Shown here: one piece after another, positions 1 to 10,700 of the stretch
Layout: each line of letters starts with the position of its first letter
Position numbering within the stretch: position 1 is the stretch's first letter
From: Liolophura sinensis
Lineage: Eukaryota; Mollusca; Polyplacophora; Chitonida; Chitonidae
Assembly (NCBI RefSeq): GCF_032854445.1
Contig: NC_088295.1
Span: 56,403,249-56,467,248 of the forward strand
Direction: 5' to 3'
Length of the DNA: 64,000 nt
Program-made: the position numbers and the translations under genes
The notes under the pieces: model-generated
Databases searched by the model: none
What the model was told of the DNA's origin: nothing
What the model saw: only the letters and a program-made list of their open reading frames with translations

Positions 1-170
1 AAATTTCAGTCTTACCTGAGGAAGAGCTGATAAAATCACCACATGGGAAACTGACTGACTGTTTTAATAATGTATATGCTTGGAGATGAATACAAGAATA
101 GATTATTTCAGCTCTAAAAAGAAATGCCGTTCTTTATTCCTGCATCATTCTAAATCGTCCGGGGGAGGGA

Positions 171-370
171 GGTACTCTTTGGCCGAGTTGTTAGCGTGCT
201 AGCGCAGCACAATACCCAGGACGCTTTTAACAATACGGTTGCAGTGAGTTCAAATCCTGCTCAAGCTGGCGTCTTCTCCTGTTGTGGGTTTTCCTCAGGC
301 TCTGCCCAGTTTTCCTCCCACCACAACGCTGAGTACCGCATAAAACTCCAACCAGAAAAAATAAATGAAC
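171..370 (+). repeat. tRNA-derived SINE (family 1), plus strand
   Basis: The copy starts with a tRNA-like promoter half (GGCCGAGTTGTTAGCGTGCT, then GTTCAAATCCTGC as B box) and continues through CTCTGCCCAGTTTTCCTCCC to an end resembling CAACCAGAAAAAATAAATG. This is a widespread molluscan SINE pattern. Confidence 0.6.
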
Positions 371-531
371 AAAGACTTAATAGATGGGATTTAATCAACA
401 CATGGTGTGTTATGAAAAGTTAACCTCAAACAACACACGCCCACCTCAGCTCTTCCCCTCATATTTGTTTCACGGTATTCACAATGTACATCACTGACCA
501 ACAGGATGATTTTTAACAAATTCTGATTTAG

Positions 532-3190
532 ATGTGGATGTAACAGTAATTACAGCGGGTGTGGTCACTTGTGTTGCCTTGGTTACTTGCCTTGTGTCGG
601 CGTATATATGGAAGAGAAGGTAAGCAAACATATTTTGTAAATCTTTTATCGGCCTTTCTCCTTAATCCGCTATCGGAATTTTGTGAAAAGAATATGGTAC
701 AATGGATTTGAACCCTAATACGGAAACATTATGATGGCATTAATACAAATTCATTTTCCTTTGCGTATGGGATGACTTACAGGATTCCGCTATGCACGTA
801 TTTACAGCACTGGAAATTATTAAAGAAACCAGAAAAAATAGTTAATTTCTACAAAAATAGTGTAGTTAAATTGCTGTGATATTTCTGAAAGTTGACATAC
901 CTAGAATTTGCATATCCCAGAATAAATGAAAAAGTTATCATTAAGTTTGAGCTATGAATATATACTGGGCCCGAGTACTGTCTGTTTTTTTTTGGACAGA
1001 AGTGTGTCAAGCCTTAGTCTCAAGTGAGTATCAACACTGATGTCAACGTCAATTCTGCACATATAACAGAAACGTTTTTTTTTTAACTTATTCGGCTCTG
1101 TAAGAGAAATGTACAATTTAGAGTATTTTATTGTGTTATTTTCATATATGTGTGAAACTCTGACTGAAATATACATGCTATTTTCATTTCACTGACTCCA
1201 TATATACCCCCTTGATTTCAATAATCCGGACATAAAGAAAGTACTTTAACAACTATTAGCACGCATTAACAAAACATGGAATAAATTCAAGAAACACGTT
1301 AATTTGAATTGAATGGATGAATTATGGCCACATGTTTATTACTGAAAATTACATCAAACGACTGACGAGATCCTCACAAGGGCGCTGAACATCAGCCTTA
1401 CCATCACAGGATGAATCAGCCTCTATTTCATACAGTTTATTTAGTTCACCCCACGCAAAAACAAAGCGGGGATGTCAAATGCTCGCTCCTTGAGACATTC
1501 AAAGGTAGCCCATATCTCTTGCCAAATACATAGACGATACACCAAATGTCCGCTCCTTGATAAATTTGAAGGTAGACATGTCTCTGGTGAAATACATAGA
1601 TGATACGTCAAACACGCGTTCCTTGAGAAATTCAATGGGTAGTCCATATCTCTAGAGAAATACATAGATGATACGCAATAAAGTCTCACTTGCACCTCCA
1701 CGGCCTTGCCGTACTGTGACAAGTCGATGCAACATTTTTGAGCTGTGTTCAAGACTGCATGTATTAAACACAGCTCGCCGGCAAGAACCACGCCACTCCT
1801 CAGAGACTGTGACGAGTGCCAGCTAAGTTGATATATGAAACAAATATTCACACAGCAACAGTACTTTGCTAAGAAAAAATTCAAAATACAAAGCATATGC
1901 GGCAATTTACTTCCCAAGGTCACCAATATGATGAAAGTACCAATAAAACTGTGGCAAATTTGTGCCCGAGAAGAAGTGTAGACAATCTAAAATCCGCTAA
2001 ACGCTAGTAACGGACCAAAGCTATACAGGAATGCTTTCCCTGATAATTTACTTATATATGTTATAAATACAATGACACTTAATATCAGATAAACGGAACA
2101 ATAATAACCTTAGTGCCCGCTTTATCACTGGGTGTGATGGAAGGGAGTTAAAATCAGAACGTTGATTAATGAACTAGCTCTTTACATCGGCCAGACTGTG
2201 AAAGGAAAGACCTCACGGCAGGGAGAGACCGCTGGACCAAGGGGGATAACTCTAACTACCCGTTTTACAATCACCACAGAGCTGGATACATCACCCAAGC
2301 CGATACACCACTAAAAATTCCTCCTATGTAATAATACTTTTTACCCTGTATTAATGATCAACAAGTTGAATAACATGGTCGCTGTGTGTTTATTGCAAAT
2401 GTTGCATATAGACAAACATGAAGGAGAAATGTTATTTGGTAGCTCTTTCAGACTAACCGTCCAAGATACAGTGGTGCATCCTGTGTCAGACTTGGCAAAA
2501 GTCCTTTGCTTTTTTTCGTGTGGGCGTGGCTAACTATCCCATGGGCGAGTTTATCTTTCCCCTGTAAAACGGTCATTTTGTCTGAAACATGGTTTCAGTC
2601 CTTTTGCATTAATATAGCTGTAAGGCTCAGTTTATAGACACAAATAGAAAGGTATGGAAATTTCAGTAGGTGTTGAAGTACCCTATTTAAGTTGAATAAC
2701 TTATTTAATTAAACAATAGAGAAAAATATGTTTATATCTTATCAACTTAAACACATGAAAGTAACAATATATATGCTACATTTTAAAAATTCATCGCCTT
2801 TTGGAGAGCTGTACAACTCAGTCATTGTTTTATTTGCTCTTTTTTACACATAGCAGACCAACGCAAATGTCACGACGAAGTTTTCCGAAAGACGCCCCTA
2901 GCGTTTTGCCAAATAGCAATTCTGGCCTGACGAATCCACTATTCCACGTTGATCTCCAGGCTCGACAAGATCAGCCCGGGGGCCTGGAAGACAGAACGGA
3001 AATGTTGACTTATGATACTGCGGGTAGTTATCTGACGCCGATTTTCGGGCCGACTCGTCAGCCAGACTCTCAGTTTACAGGAATGGATCTCGGGACCGAA
3101 CTCAGAATTTTTAACACTGGTGAAGAGGATGATGGGTATTGTACGCCACTCTCCGACCAGAATCCGCTGTACGAGGTTCTCGGGGAATGA
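532..3190 (+). CDS. Gene D: transmembrane receptor, last two exons (5' part off left edge)
   Basis: Two plus-strand exons are visible. The first, 532-619 (88 bp, phase 1 in, phase 2 out), follows a TTTAG acceptor and encodes a helix (VITAGVVTCVALVTCLVSAY) with a WKR stop-transfer and a GTAAGC donor. The second, 2854-3190, begins after a tandem TAGCAG acceptor and encodes a tail with NPLF, YDTAGSYLTPI, YCTPL and NPLYEVL. The helix exon has the same length and phases as in genes A-C, so this is a relative with a different tail; the ectodomain must lie left of the window. The stop at 3188-3190 is a CGA-to-TGA change relative to the three other copies, which read on for 15 residues to the TGA at 3233-3235 and include a HPYSQM motif. 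Gene D may therefore make a slightly shortened tail. Function is inferred as tyrosine-motif signalling or trafficking. Confidence 0.6.
1471..1690. repeat. Tandem repeat, about 66-bp period, 3 copies
   Basis: Copies begin at about 1471, 1536 and 1602, with a partial one at 1670. Shared words are CTCCTTGA, CATATCTCT and AAATACATAGA(T)GATAC. It lies at the left edge of the duplicated block, inside the gene D intron, and is not found in units 2 or 3. Confidence 0.75.
1730..2075 (-). other. Conserved hydrophobic minus-strand frame, unit 1, with a stop
   Basis: Counterpart of the unit-2 and unit-3 frames. A TAG replaces the Pro codon of the SGLPIVY motif (reads SGF then stop), so it is broken if it ever coded. 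Confidence 0.25.
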
Positions 3191-3943
3191 GAGACCGTGG
3201 CAGATCAACACCACTACAGCCAAATGCGTTACTGAGTTTTACCACTGTAAAAGGGCAATTATATACATCAGTCCGGTTCTTCATCATAATTATTAACGTA
3301 GAATTACAGCCTGAACAATTTGAATGCGCGTACGTGTTGGAGACAATCTCCACACTTTCTGCAAGGACGCTAGGGGAGTATGCTGCCTCAGTGAAGCACT
3401 ATGCCAAAGATAACAGGCATGACACTACACTCACCCATGCAGTACAAAAACGTCTGATCGACCGGTATACTTGTGCTTGCCCTATTAAGCTTTGGTACAA
3501 TTTCTGCGAAGTATTGCGTCCAGAAACAGGCTCCATACTTAAATGTGACTCTAGTAACTCTCACATACGAGAATGAACTCAAAGATTACATTCCATGGTA
3601 AAGTGTACTATAGGAACAGCAGGCTACTCATAGCCTATTTACGTCACACTGAGTGTTAACCATTATAAACGGTGTTTTTGTTATCAGAATATAGGTATGG
3701 TGTAATTTTAGAATAAATGCACGCAGTTGTGAATACAATACTAGAAAACAATGGGACAAGATAGAAGTGTGCTTAAAACTGTCAATGTGGTCAAAATAAA
3801 CATAGGATGTATACATTAGAATTCAACAATACAACACGAATAAATGCATTTTCCGATGCAGTTTTGCTAATTTTCCGTTTTATTCTAATAACAAATAGTA
3901 CCAATATTGGATGTCTGTCACAACCAATCTCATATTAATTATA

Positions 3944-4190
3944 TTTATGTATTTTTTTTATCTTATTGGTGTTTTAAGCCGTATTCAAGAATATTTCACT
4001 TATACGACGGCGGCCAGCATTATCGTCGATGAGACAGGGCAGAACCCAGAGGAAACCCGATCATCCGCAAGATGCTGGCAGACCTTCACACGTACCTGCG
4101 GAGAGGAAGCCAGCATGAACTGGGCTTGAACTTACAGGCTTGAACTTACGTGCTGATGTGCTACCCCACTCGGCCACGGAGGTCCGCATC
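3944..4190 (-). repeat. tRNA-derived SINE (family 1), unit 1
   Basis: Reverse-oriented copy: TTGGTGTTTTAAGCCGTATT, TACGACGGCGGCCAGCATTA, and an end in CACTCGGCCACGGAGG, the complement of the tRNA-like head. The tRNA-like part is partly duplicated (GGCTTGAACTTACAGGCTTG). Confidence 0.7.
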
Positions 4191-4359
4191 TTAGTTTTAT
4201 CTTAATATCTCAAATTTATGCTATTTGTTATCTGTAAGCATCAAACTGCACACGTACTTATATTATTATATCTCTTTCTTGTCATGCGTAATATAAAAAA
4301 CCAGATGGGCCGCTGAGAGGTAATAATGGGTTGTAATTAAAATGATCATTTAACCTGAC

Positions 4360-4520
4360 AGGACTTTGCAGCACAAGATTTTCACTATGGGCTGATTAGT
4401 GATTTAGAATGTTGTGAGGAGACGGTTGTCGATGAATATACCTTGTCTAAAACTGTATCACCTAAAGCGAGAGTATTCCAAGGATCAGTTCCAAGACTCC
4501 TGCTGTTTGTAGTATAATCT
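4360..4520 (+). pseudogene. RT-like scrap, unit 1
   Basis: A plus-strand reading of this piece gives VDEYTLSKTVSPKARVFQGS and VPRLLLFVV, which looks like the RT segment normally written VPQGSVLGPLLF. It is short and could be chance, but it recurs in all three units. Confidence 0.35.
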
Positions 4521-5133
4521 GTCACATATATTTTATTTACGCTATACTGATACGTCCGCGTTGAGGTTAATGGGTGGAGGAAATCGGAGTGCTCAACGTA
4601 AGGTTGGAAAAGTAGCTGTTTCAGCAGCTCAAAGCCGGTGTCTAGGTCAGTTTACAAAATCGTTTTTAATTTGCATAAAACTTGCCCAATAACTTGATGA
4701 TATGAGATAAACCATATCAACACGGTTTGTTCACATTGTTGTTTGCCAACATAACCAAGGCTATCTTGGTTTTTTAGAGAATTTTTATTTTAACAAATGT
4801 AAGTAAAATGGTGCAAAATAGCCCATCAGAAATATGTACGTTGGGAAGAGAACTTTAAAGAGTATCTTGTTTAATGTGTCGACAAAAATTTATTACTATT
4901 TGCATTTTCTTAAAATTTAATTCAATGAAAAATTTTAGAAAATTGGTAAAATACAGATTTTAAAATGTCCATAATTATTATCTCCTTGATTATTCCAATT
5001 ATCGACTGATAATTTCAAAATGTTTAAACATTTCTCTAATAGTATACAAAAGCTGCAGGCATAATTATTTTGGATTCTGCTCGGCATAATTGAAAGTAGA
5101 CGCGTGAATGATAGGCACTTCTTTAAATGGTTC

Positions 5134-5500
5134 CGGCCCGGATAGAACAGTTGGTAGAGCGTCCGCTTCGGGACCGGTAGATCCAGGATCAATCCTTGAT
5201 CGAGTCACACCTAAGACTTTAAAAGAGGAAGTTATAACTTCCTCGCTTGGCGTTCAGCATGAAGGGGATAGTGCAACGACCGGTTGACCCGTATCAGTAT
5301 AATGGCTCGAGCGGGCGGCTTACTTGCCTTTGGTAAGTCGTCTCAGTGAAGCTGCACTAAATAAAAGAGCGATGGAAATCCGTCCTGCAACAAGGAGGCA
5401 CATTACACGTACATGCACCCTAAGGATTCCTTCGTCGTCATATGACTGAAAAATTGTTGAGTACGACGTTAAACCCCAAGCACTCACTCACTCTTTAAAC
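5134..5500 (+). repeat. tRNA-derived SINE (family 2), unit 1, full length
   Basis: A tRNA-like head (CGGCCCGGATAGAACAGTTG, A-box TTGGTAGAGCG, B-box-like GGATCAATCC) is followed by a body with GAGGAAGTTATAACTTCCTC and an end with CGACGTTAAACCCCAAGCAC then TCACTCACTC. Confidence 0.75.
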
Positions 5501-6421
5501 GGCTGCTGAGAAGTTACGTACATGTACTTATATGTTCGATGTATAAAATCACTATGTTCCATCCACTAAAAATAATTTAACAAAACCCATTTAATCCGAT
5601 ATTTTGCATGCATGTAGCCTGAATATGCATTGTCGTAACCCTTGGCTTTTGTTGTTGTTTCATTGAAATGACGATCACAACGAAAGAATGTCGTATGCTC
5701 ACATATTATTCCTGGTACTGTTGTGGCAAACTGACGAGTTTATCTGCGCAACACAAAGACCCATTTGATTTACACAAAATACGATCGCTGTGGGTTCAAT
5801 TCTCGACTATCATCCTTGGAATCTCAGCATCCTAGTGTACACAAAATGGCCGAGTACCTCTTGTGGGCGTGTAACATTGTACACACTCATCTCCATGCTT
5901 TAAGCAATGTCATCAGGGTTTGAAATCCCCACGTGCTTCTACGAAACAACGACTAGTTTTACTTTGCGTGTGCCTGAATTCCACAGTTTTACTCCGTTTG
6001 AAAATGTAAAATCTGGATATTTTTAAGGAGGTTCATTTTAAAAATAAGCACAGGTTATTAAATCAGATCAGTAAAAAAAAAATAAATCAGTTTATTTTTC
6101 TCCTTTGTTTCAGCCTTGGCTGCGCCATAACCTAAGGCATTATACTAAGCTATAGGCATAACTCCTGTACGCAGACCAGTGAGCCCAGTATAGGGATTAA
6201 TGTTCATATTGTGACATGTGCAGGACAAACCATTTTACTGTGAGAAGGTGTAAGGCTTCGGTGGTTTGTATTAAATAATGTTTCGACAATCACGCACGTG
6301 ATCTTGGAATACATACCTGGAACGTTCGTTATTCGGTTGAAGATTGGTTTGTGAATGTCTGAATCGACGCTTCGATTGACAAGCGTACAAGAAAGTTTTG
6401 ACACTCAGTTTAAGTCTAAGT

Positions 6422-6682
6422 ATATTTATTTATTTATTTATTTGATTGGTGATTTCCCCGTTACTAAAAATTGTGGCTACTCACAGCATCAAGGTGGGGG
6501 AAATAAAAACCTGGCACTGCCAGGGGGAAACCGATGACTATCTACAGGTTGCTGGTGGACCTTTCCGTATAGGATCGGAGAGGAAGCATGAGCTGGACAT
6601 AATCTCACCGCGACCACTGGTTAGAGGCTACCGGGTAATTATGATGCACCAACACGCTAATCACTAGGCCACGGAGACTCCT
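6422..6682 (-). repeat. tRNA-derived SINE (family 1 relative), unit 1
   Basis: A TATTTATTTATTTATTTGAT tail precedes a body with GGTGGGGGAAATAAAAAC and GGAGAGGAAGCATGAGCTGG, and it ends in CACTAGGCCACGGAGAC. It is an older, diverged member. Confidence 0.6.
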
Positions 6683-7771
6683 AAAATAAGTGTATGTCAA
6701 CATAAATAACAGCAGTCATGTAGTGGAAATGCTGCGATCTGACTCCAACTTCTAAGTATCTCCTGTTTTCAGTCCACTTAAAATATGTAAGCTTATGTTT
6801 GGTCATCAAGTGTATTACAATAGGAAAAGTGGTCCATATGAAATGTAAGATAAGCCTTTACATGCAAATTACCAGAAGTACGACTCAAGAGCTTGGTGCA
6901 TGGAGTTGGTAGTTTTCATATTAAATGCCTGTTTCCCAGTCGTTGTGAAGACATTCGTTATGTTTTTTTTTAATTAAATGAACAGATTTGTTTTAAAACA
7001 CGCCTCATTTTTTACTCGTCTTGCTTAAGTTCCAGAAACATCCCTTCGTAATTTATGGAGATATAGGAGAAATAACCAGGCATGTAAAACGTTATGCACA
7101 TTTTGATAATAGAACACAGAATTTATAAAATTACAACTGTGAGACCGGATATATACATATAAACAAAATGATGCACATACAATTTGAGAAGGATAGTATA
7201 TAGTCGTATGTTTTCATACAGTAACTAAATATTGCATAGTATCCCAAATTACATAATGAGTTAACCAACAATGCAACAGGTGAGTTATCTGTTGAGAGTT
7301 GAGATCCATGCTTGCAAACCTAGAGATACTTGGATTTATTTATGAGCTTTGTAGACGTATAAAAATTATTCAAAGCAGTGAAATAATGTAGTATACACAT
7401 TAAGGACAAAACATTTTCCAAGAAGTTAAAAGGATGGAGACTTGATTTCTAAAATTCTTAATTTCCAATCATCGAATTTGAGTTGGACTCTTTGGAAAAT
7501 CTTCTTGATTAATAAACCACTTAATTGCAGGCCGGCGAATGTGTATAGGGCGAGTCCTCAAAAGCAAACGTGATAGGACGGAACGAATTGAATAGGTAAT
7601 ATTCCAAAAGCCAATTGAATGCAGTAAGGAAAGTGTTTTCAGTCCTTGATGTACATGGTCCAACTACAAACGTCAAACAGACACTTTTCCTTTCATGGAA
7701 CAGATTTTGAACTACTTATACTGCCACTGTCGCAATCCCTTACGTTCACAAGTCACCACTCTCGCTGTCAG

Positions 7772-10700
7772 TCAAGCGTCCAGATCTTGTTTTGCCCGTG
7801 TGTTAGCCCTGTTCAGAACATCATAAGGATTAGCCTCGGTCTCAGTCCTGGCAGGAACTGCCCTGCCTCGATGCAACTGATTATACGTCATGTCGACGTC
7901 AGCATTTCCCGTGACAGCGCCAATAACGTCATCAGAGCTGCTCTCACCGTAAGAGTGTCTGACCACGTGATCGTAATCTCCATGCACTTTAAAATGTGCA
8001 GCTTCCCCTTGTACTCGGTCGTAGTCGTCATGGTGATTTGTTCTTGCGGCGGATCCAACCGAGAATGCGGCGTCTCCTGAAGTGTTGGCCACTCTTCCGG
8101 TTTTGTTCACCTTGGAGTACAAGTCGCTGACATTCGTCTCTGCAGCACGATTCCAGGGTGTGCCATTGTCGTCTCTCTCAAGCTGGTACAGCGAGTATCG
8201 GGAGTTAATGTTGTCGTAACCAGCGTTGGGTCGGCTGACGATCTGTGCCTCCGTGACGTCAACATCACGGTTGTCTGTTTGAGGAATAGGGGGCTTCTGT
8301 GCGGACCTGACCAAAACAAACAAACGAAATCCATAGGTGACTTTGGCATTTAAAAGTCTACAAACACTTAGGTGCTGAGTTTTTCAGTGCCAAGGTGATA
8401 TTGTCCAAGGCAGACGATTCCGACCTTGAACAGAGACGGTAAATTCTTCCGCTCCTATTTCTCTCGAGGCATTGGTGACAACAAGTGGTCGAGGTTGCTC
8501 GTGTCAGTGTCTTAGTTCGTGGAACACCGCTTGTCTTCATCCAATATAACCAAGTTTCTACGTCACGGATGGGAAAGTTCGTCAGTAACTTGCCTAAGGT
8601 CGATGGGGAAAAATGGCATTATAATTATGACGAATTCATGTGTTAGGCCGCAAATTTTACTTTCCACTATAGTCCTTCAGACACCACAAAAAGTTTTCAG
8701 CACAGAGGAATATAGGAGAAATTCACCAACTGTTATAACTAGAATGTTTTAACCTGGATCAAAAATTGATCAAAAATTGATTAACCTTCCAATTTTGATG
8801 TCAAGAAAATCTGGACGAATAATGGAATTACCGTCTTTTCCAAAGGAACACGAGTAGAACCCCGATCACAACACACACCACCAGTCCTCCTATAACCCCG
8901 CCCACAATAGCACCGGTATCTGGGGAGAAAGAGAAACTTGTAGGACAAACTTCTGAAAATCACTTCTACAGTCTTTGGGTAATATGCGAGTCTTTACAAC
9001 CGTACCTGTGATGAAATCTGGTCAAGATAACGAGAATTCTACCATGGATAATACCAAGATTTGTAAACATTTCCACATTTGTACATGTTCTCGCTCTCAC
9101 TGCTTATGGTGCCTTAGTGACAATAGGTCGTCGCCGAAGCTCGTGCGGCCGTATATGCAGTCTAACATTTGTTGAAGATCACTTGTCTTCCATCAACGTA
9201 TGGCGTTCATCCAACTGAGACAAGTTTGTTTGTAACTCGCCAAAGGTTAGTGGTTTATGTGGGGCTCTACGGTTTCCTTCACCCATAAAACTGACTTAAA
9301 AGAATCGTAACATTCAAAAAGTCTTGAGTATTACGTTAGTCAATAATGAAATAATTAAATAAATAAATACATAGGTCTGGGTTTATTCTTTTGATTGCTA
9401 TTAAATGTCATACTCAAAAATGTTTTGTTTGAGGATGTATGTCAGTTTTATTGGTGGAAGACTCCAGAGGGACCGGGATAAACCACCTACCTTTGGCTAG
9501 GTACTAACAAACTATCCATCATGTGACCTATACAGACAGGCATATTGCATACCATAGTGAAAGGAAACAAGTGGTCCACAACAAGTCGTTGCCATCAAAA
9601 CCCAATGATCCCTGATAGCGGGTGAATCGGCAAATTCCATGTCCAAGAATGAGCCTTGCTTTAGTGGCTGTTGGTAACTGTTTTATTACCAACAAGATGA
9701 TCTATCATTAAACATTTTGCAATCTGCATGGTACGACTACACTGCTCCTATTTTATTTTGTCTTATTAGCGTACCATTTAGTCCCTCTTTTAAATTATAG
9801 ATATCTCGAGTTGTACTTTCCAAAGAGAGGCTGTTATTTGGCAACGTGGTCTCCAATGACGTCATGGTGGGTTGGTATGTCGTTGCTGAAAAACAAAAGA
9901 AAGTTGTCACTGTACCTAAACGGGGCCTTTGGTGTCAAACTGCCTTAAAAGTTATGAAAAATACTGCTTACGTAACCCTGAAAATTATACGTTTTATTGT
10001 CGAATTTTGCGTTGTCTTTGAGTAATACAAGGGTGATCTAGGAGTAAATTCGCACTGGTTGACTGAAATAGCTGAGTATAAATTATTAGAAACAGACATC
10101 GTTGAAAGCAGATCTGGCATCCACTCGGATGGCATTGATGTTGTTTTCATCACATTTATTTATTTATTCGACCGTAATACTCAAGAGGTCAGTTTCATGG
10201 GTGGGGGAAGCAGGAGTGGCTGTGCAAAACCACCCACCCTGGTCATTTGACTGATTAACACTCCTAAATGTTACCTAGAGATATGTACATCACATTGGAT
10301 GGAAAACAAGTGGTCTTCAACCAACGTTAGGTTGTAGAAACGAGTGTCTTATTGTCACCAATCTCCCATGAACATTGAAAGCAGTGGAATCTACAAATTC
10401 CCTGTTCAAGGCTAGATTTGAACACACAGTTGACAAGAGTGAAAAGCATGCTCCTTAATTAACCACTCGGCCAAAGAATGTTTCCCTTTGACGCTACATG
10501 CAAGACGCTGGTTGGAGCGATTCAAATCGTTCTTACCAGCCTTGAGTGATTGCTGTCACGGATAGAATAATTTGGTTAAATTTATCTCAAAAACTTAAGG
10601 TAAAAGGACGGTAACACAAAACATTCTATACCAAACTGCTGTGCACATGATATTTTAATAGGGAACTTAATTAATTTGGGTTCACGTTGTGCATGCAGTC

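Larger units (their letters stand above)
620..2853 (+). other. Gene D intron
   Basis: Intron between the gene D helix and tail exons. It holds the 66-bp tandem repeat, the left boundary of duplication unit 1 (about 1,700) and the minus-strand hydrophobic frame. Nothing else recognisable was seen. Confidence 0.6.
3236..7771. other. Convergent intergenic region between gene D and gene A
   Basis: The two genes end toward each other. The interval holds two family-1 SINEs, one full family-2 SINE and an RT-like scrap; the remainder is AT-rich with no gene seen. Units 2 (30,203-35,333) and 3 (56,694-61,075) carry the same interval. Confidence 0.6.

Noticed and set aside
5134-5210. tRNA gene
   Set aside because: The A and B box-like words belong to the head of a SINE with a conserved body; no intact cloverleaf or separate tRNA is evident.
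7646-8080. A 144-residue plus-strand frame repeated at 35,208 and 60,959
   Set aside because: It is the reverse strand of the conserved tail exon of genes A-C; conservation follows from the real gene.
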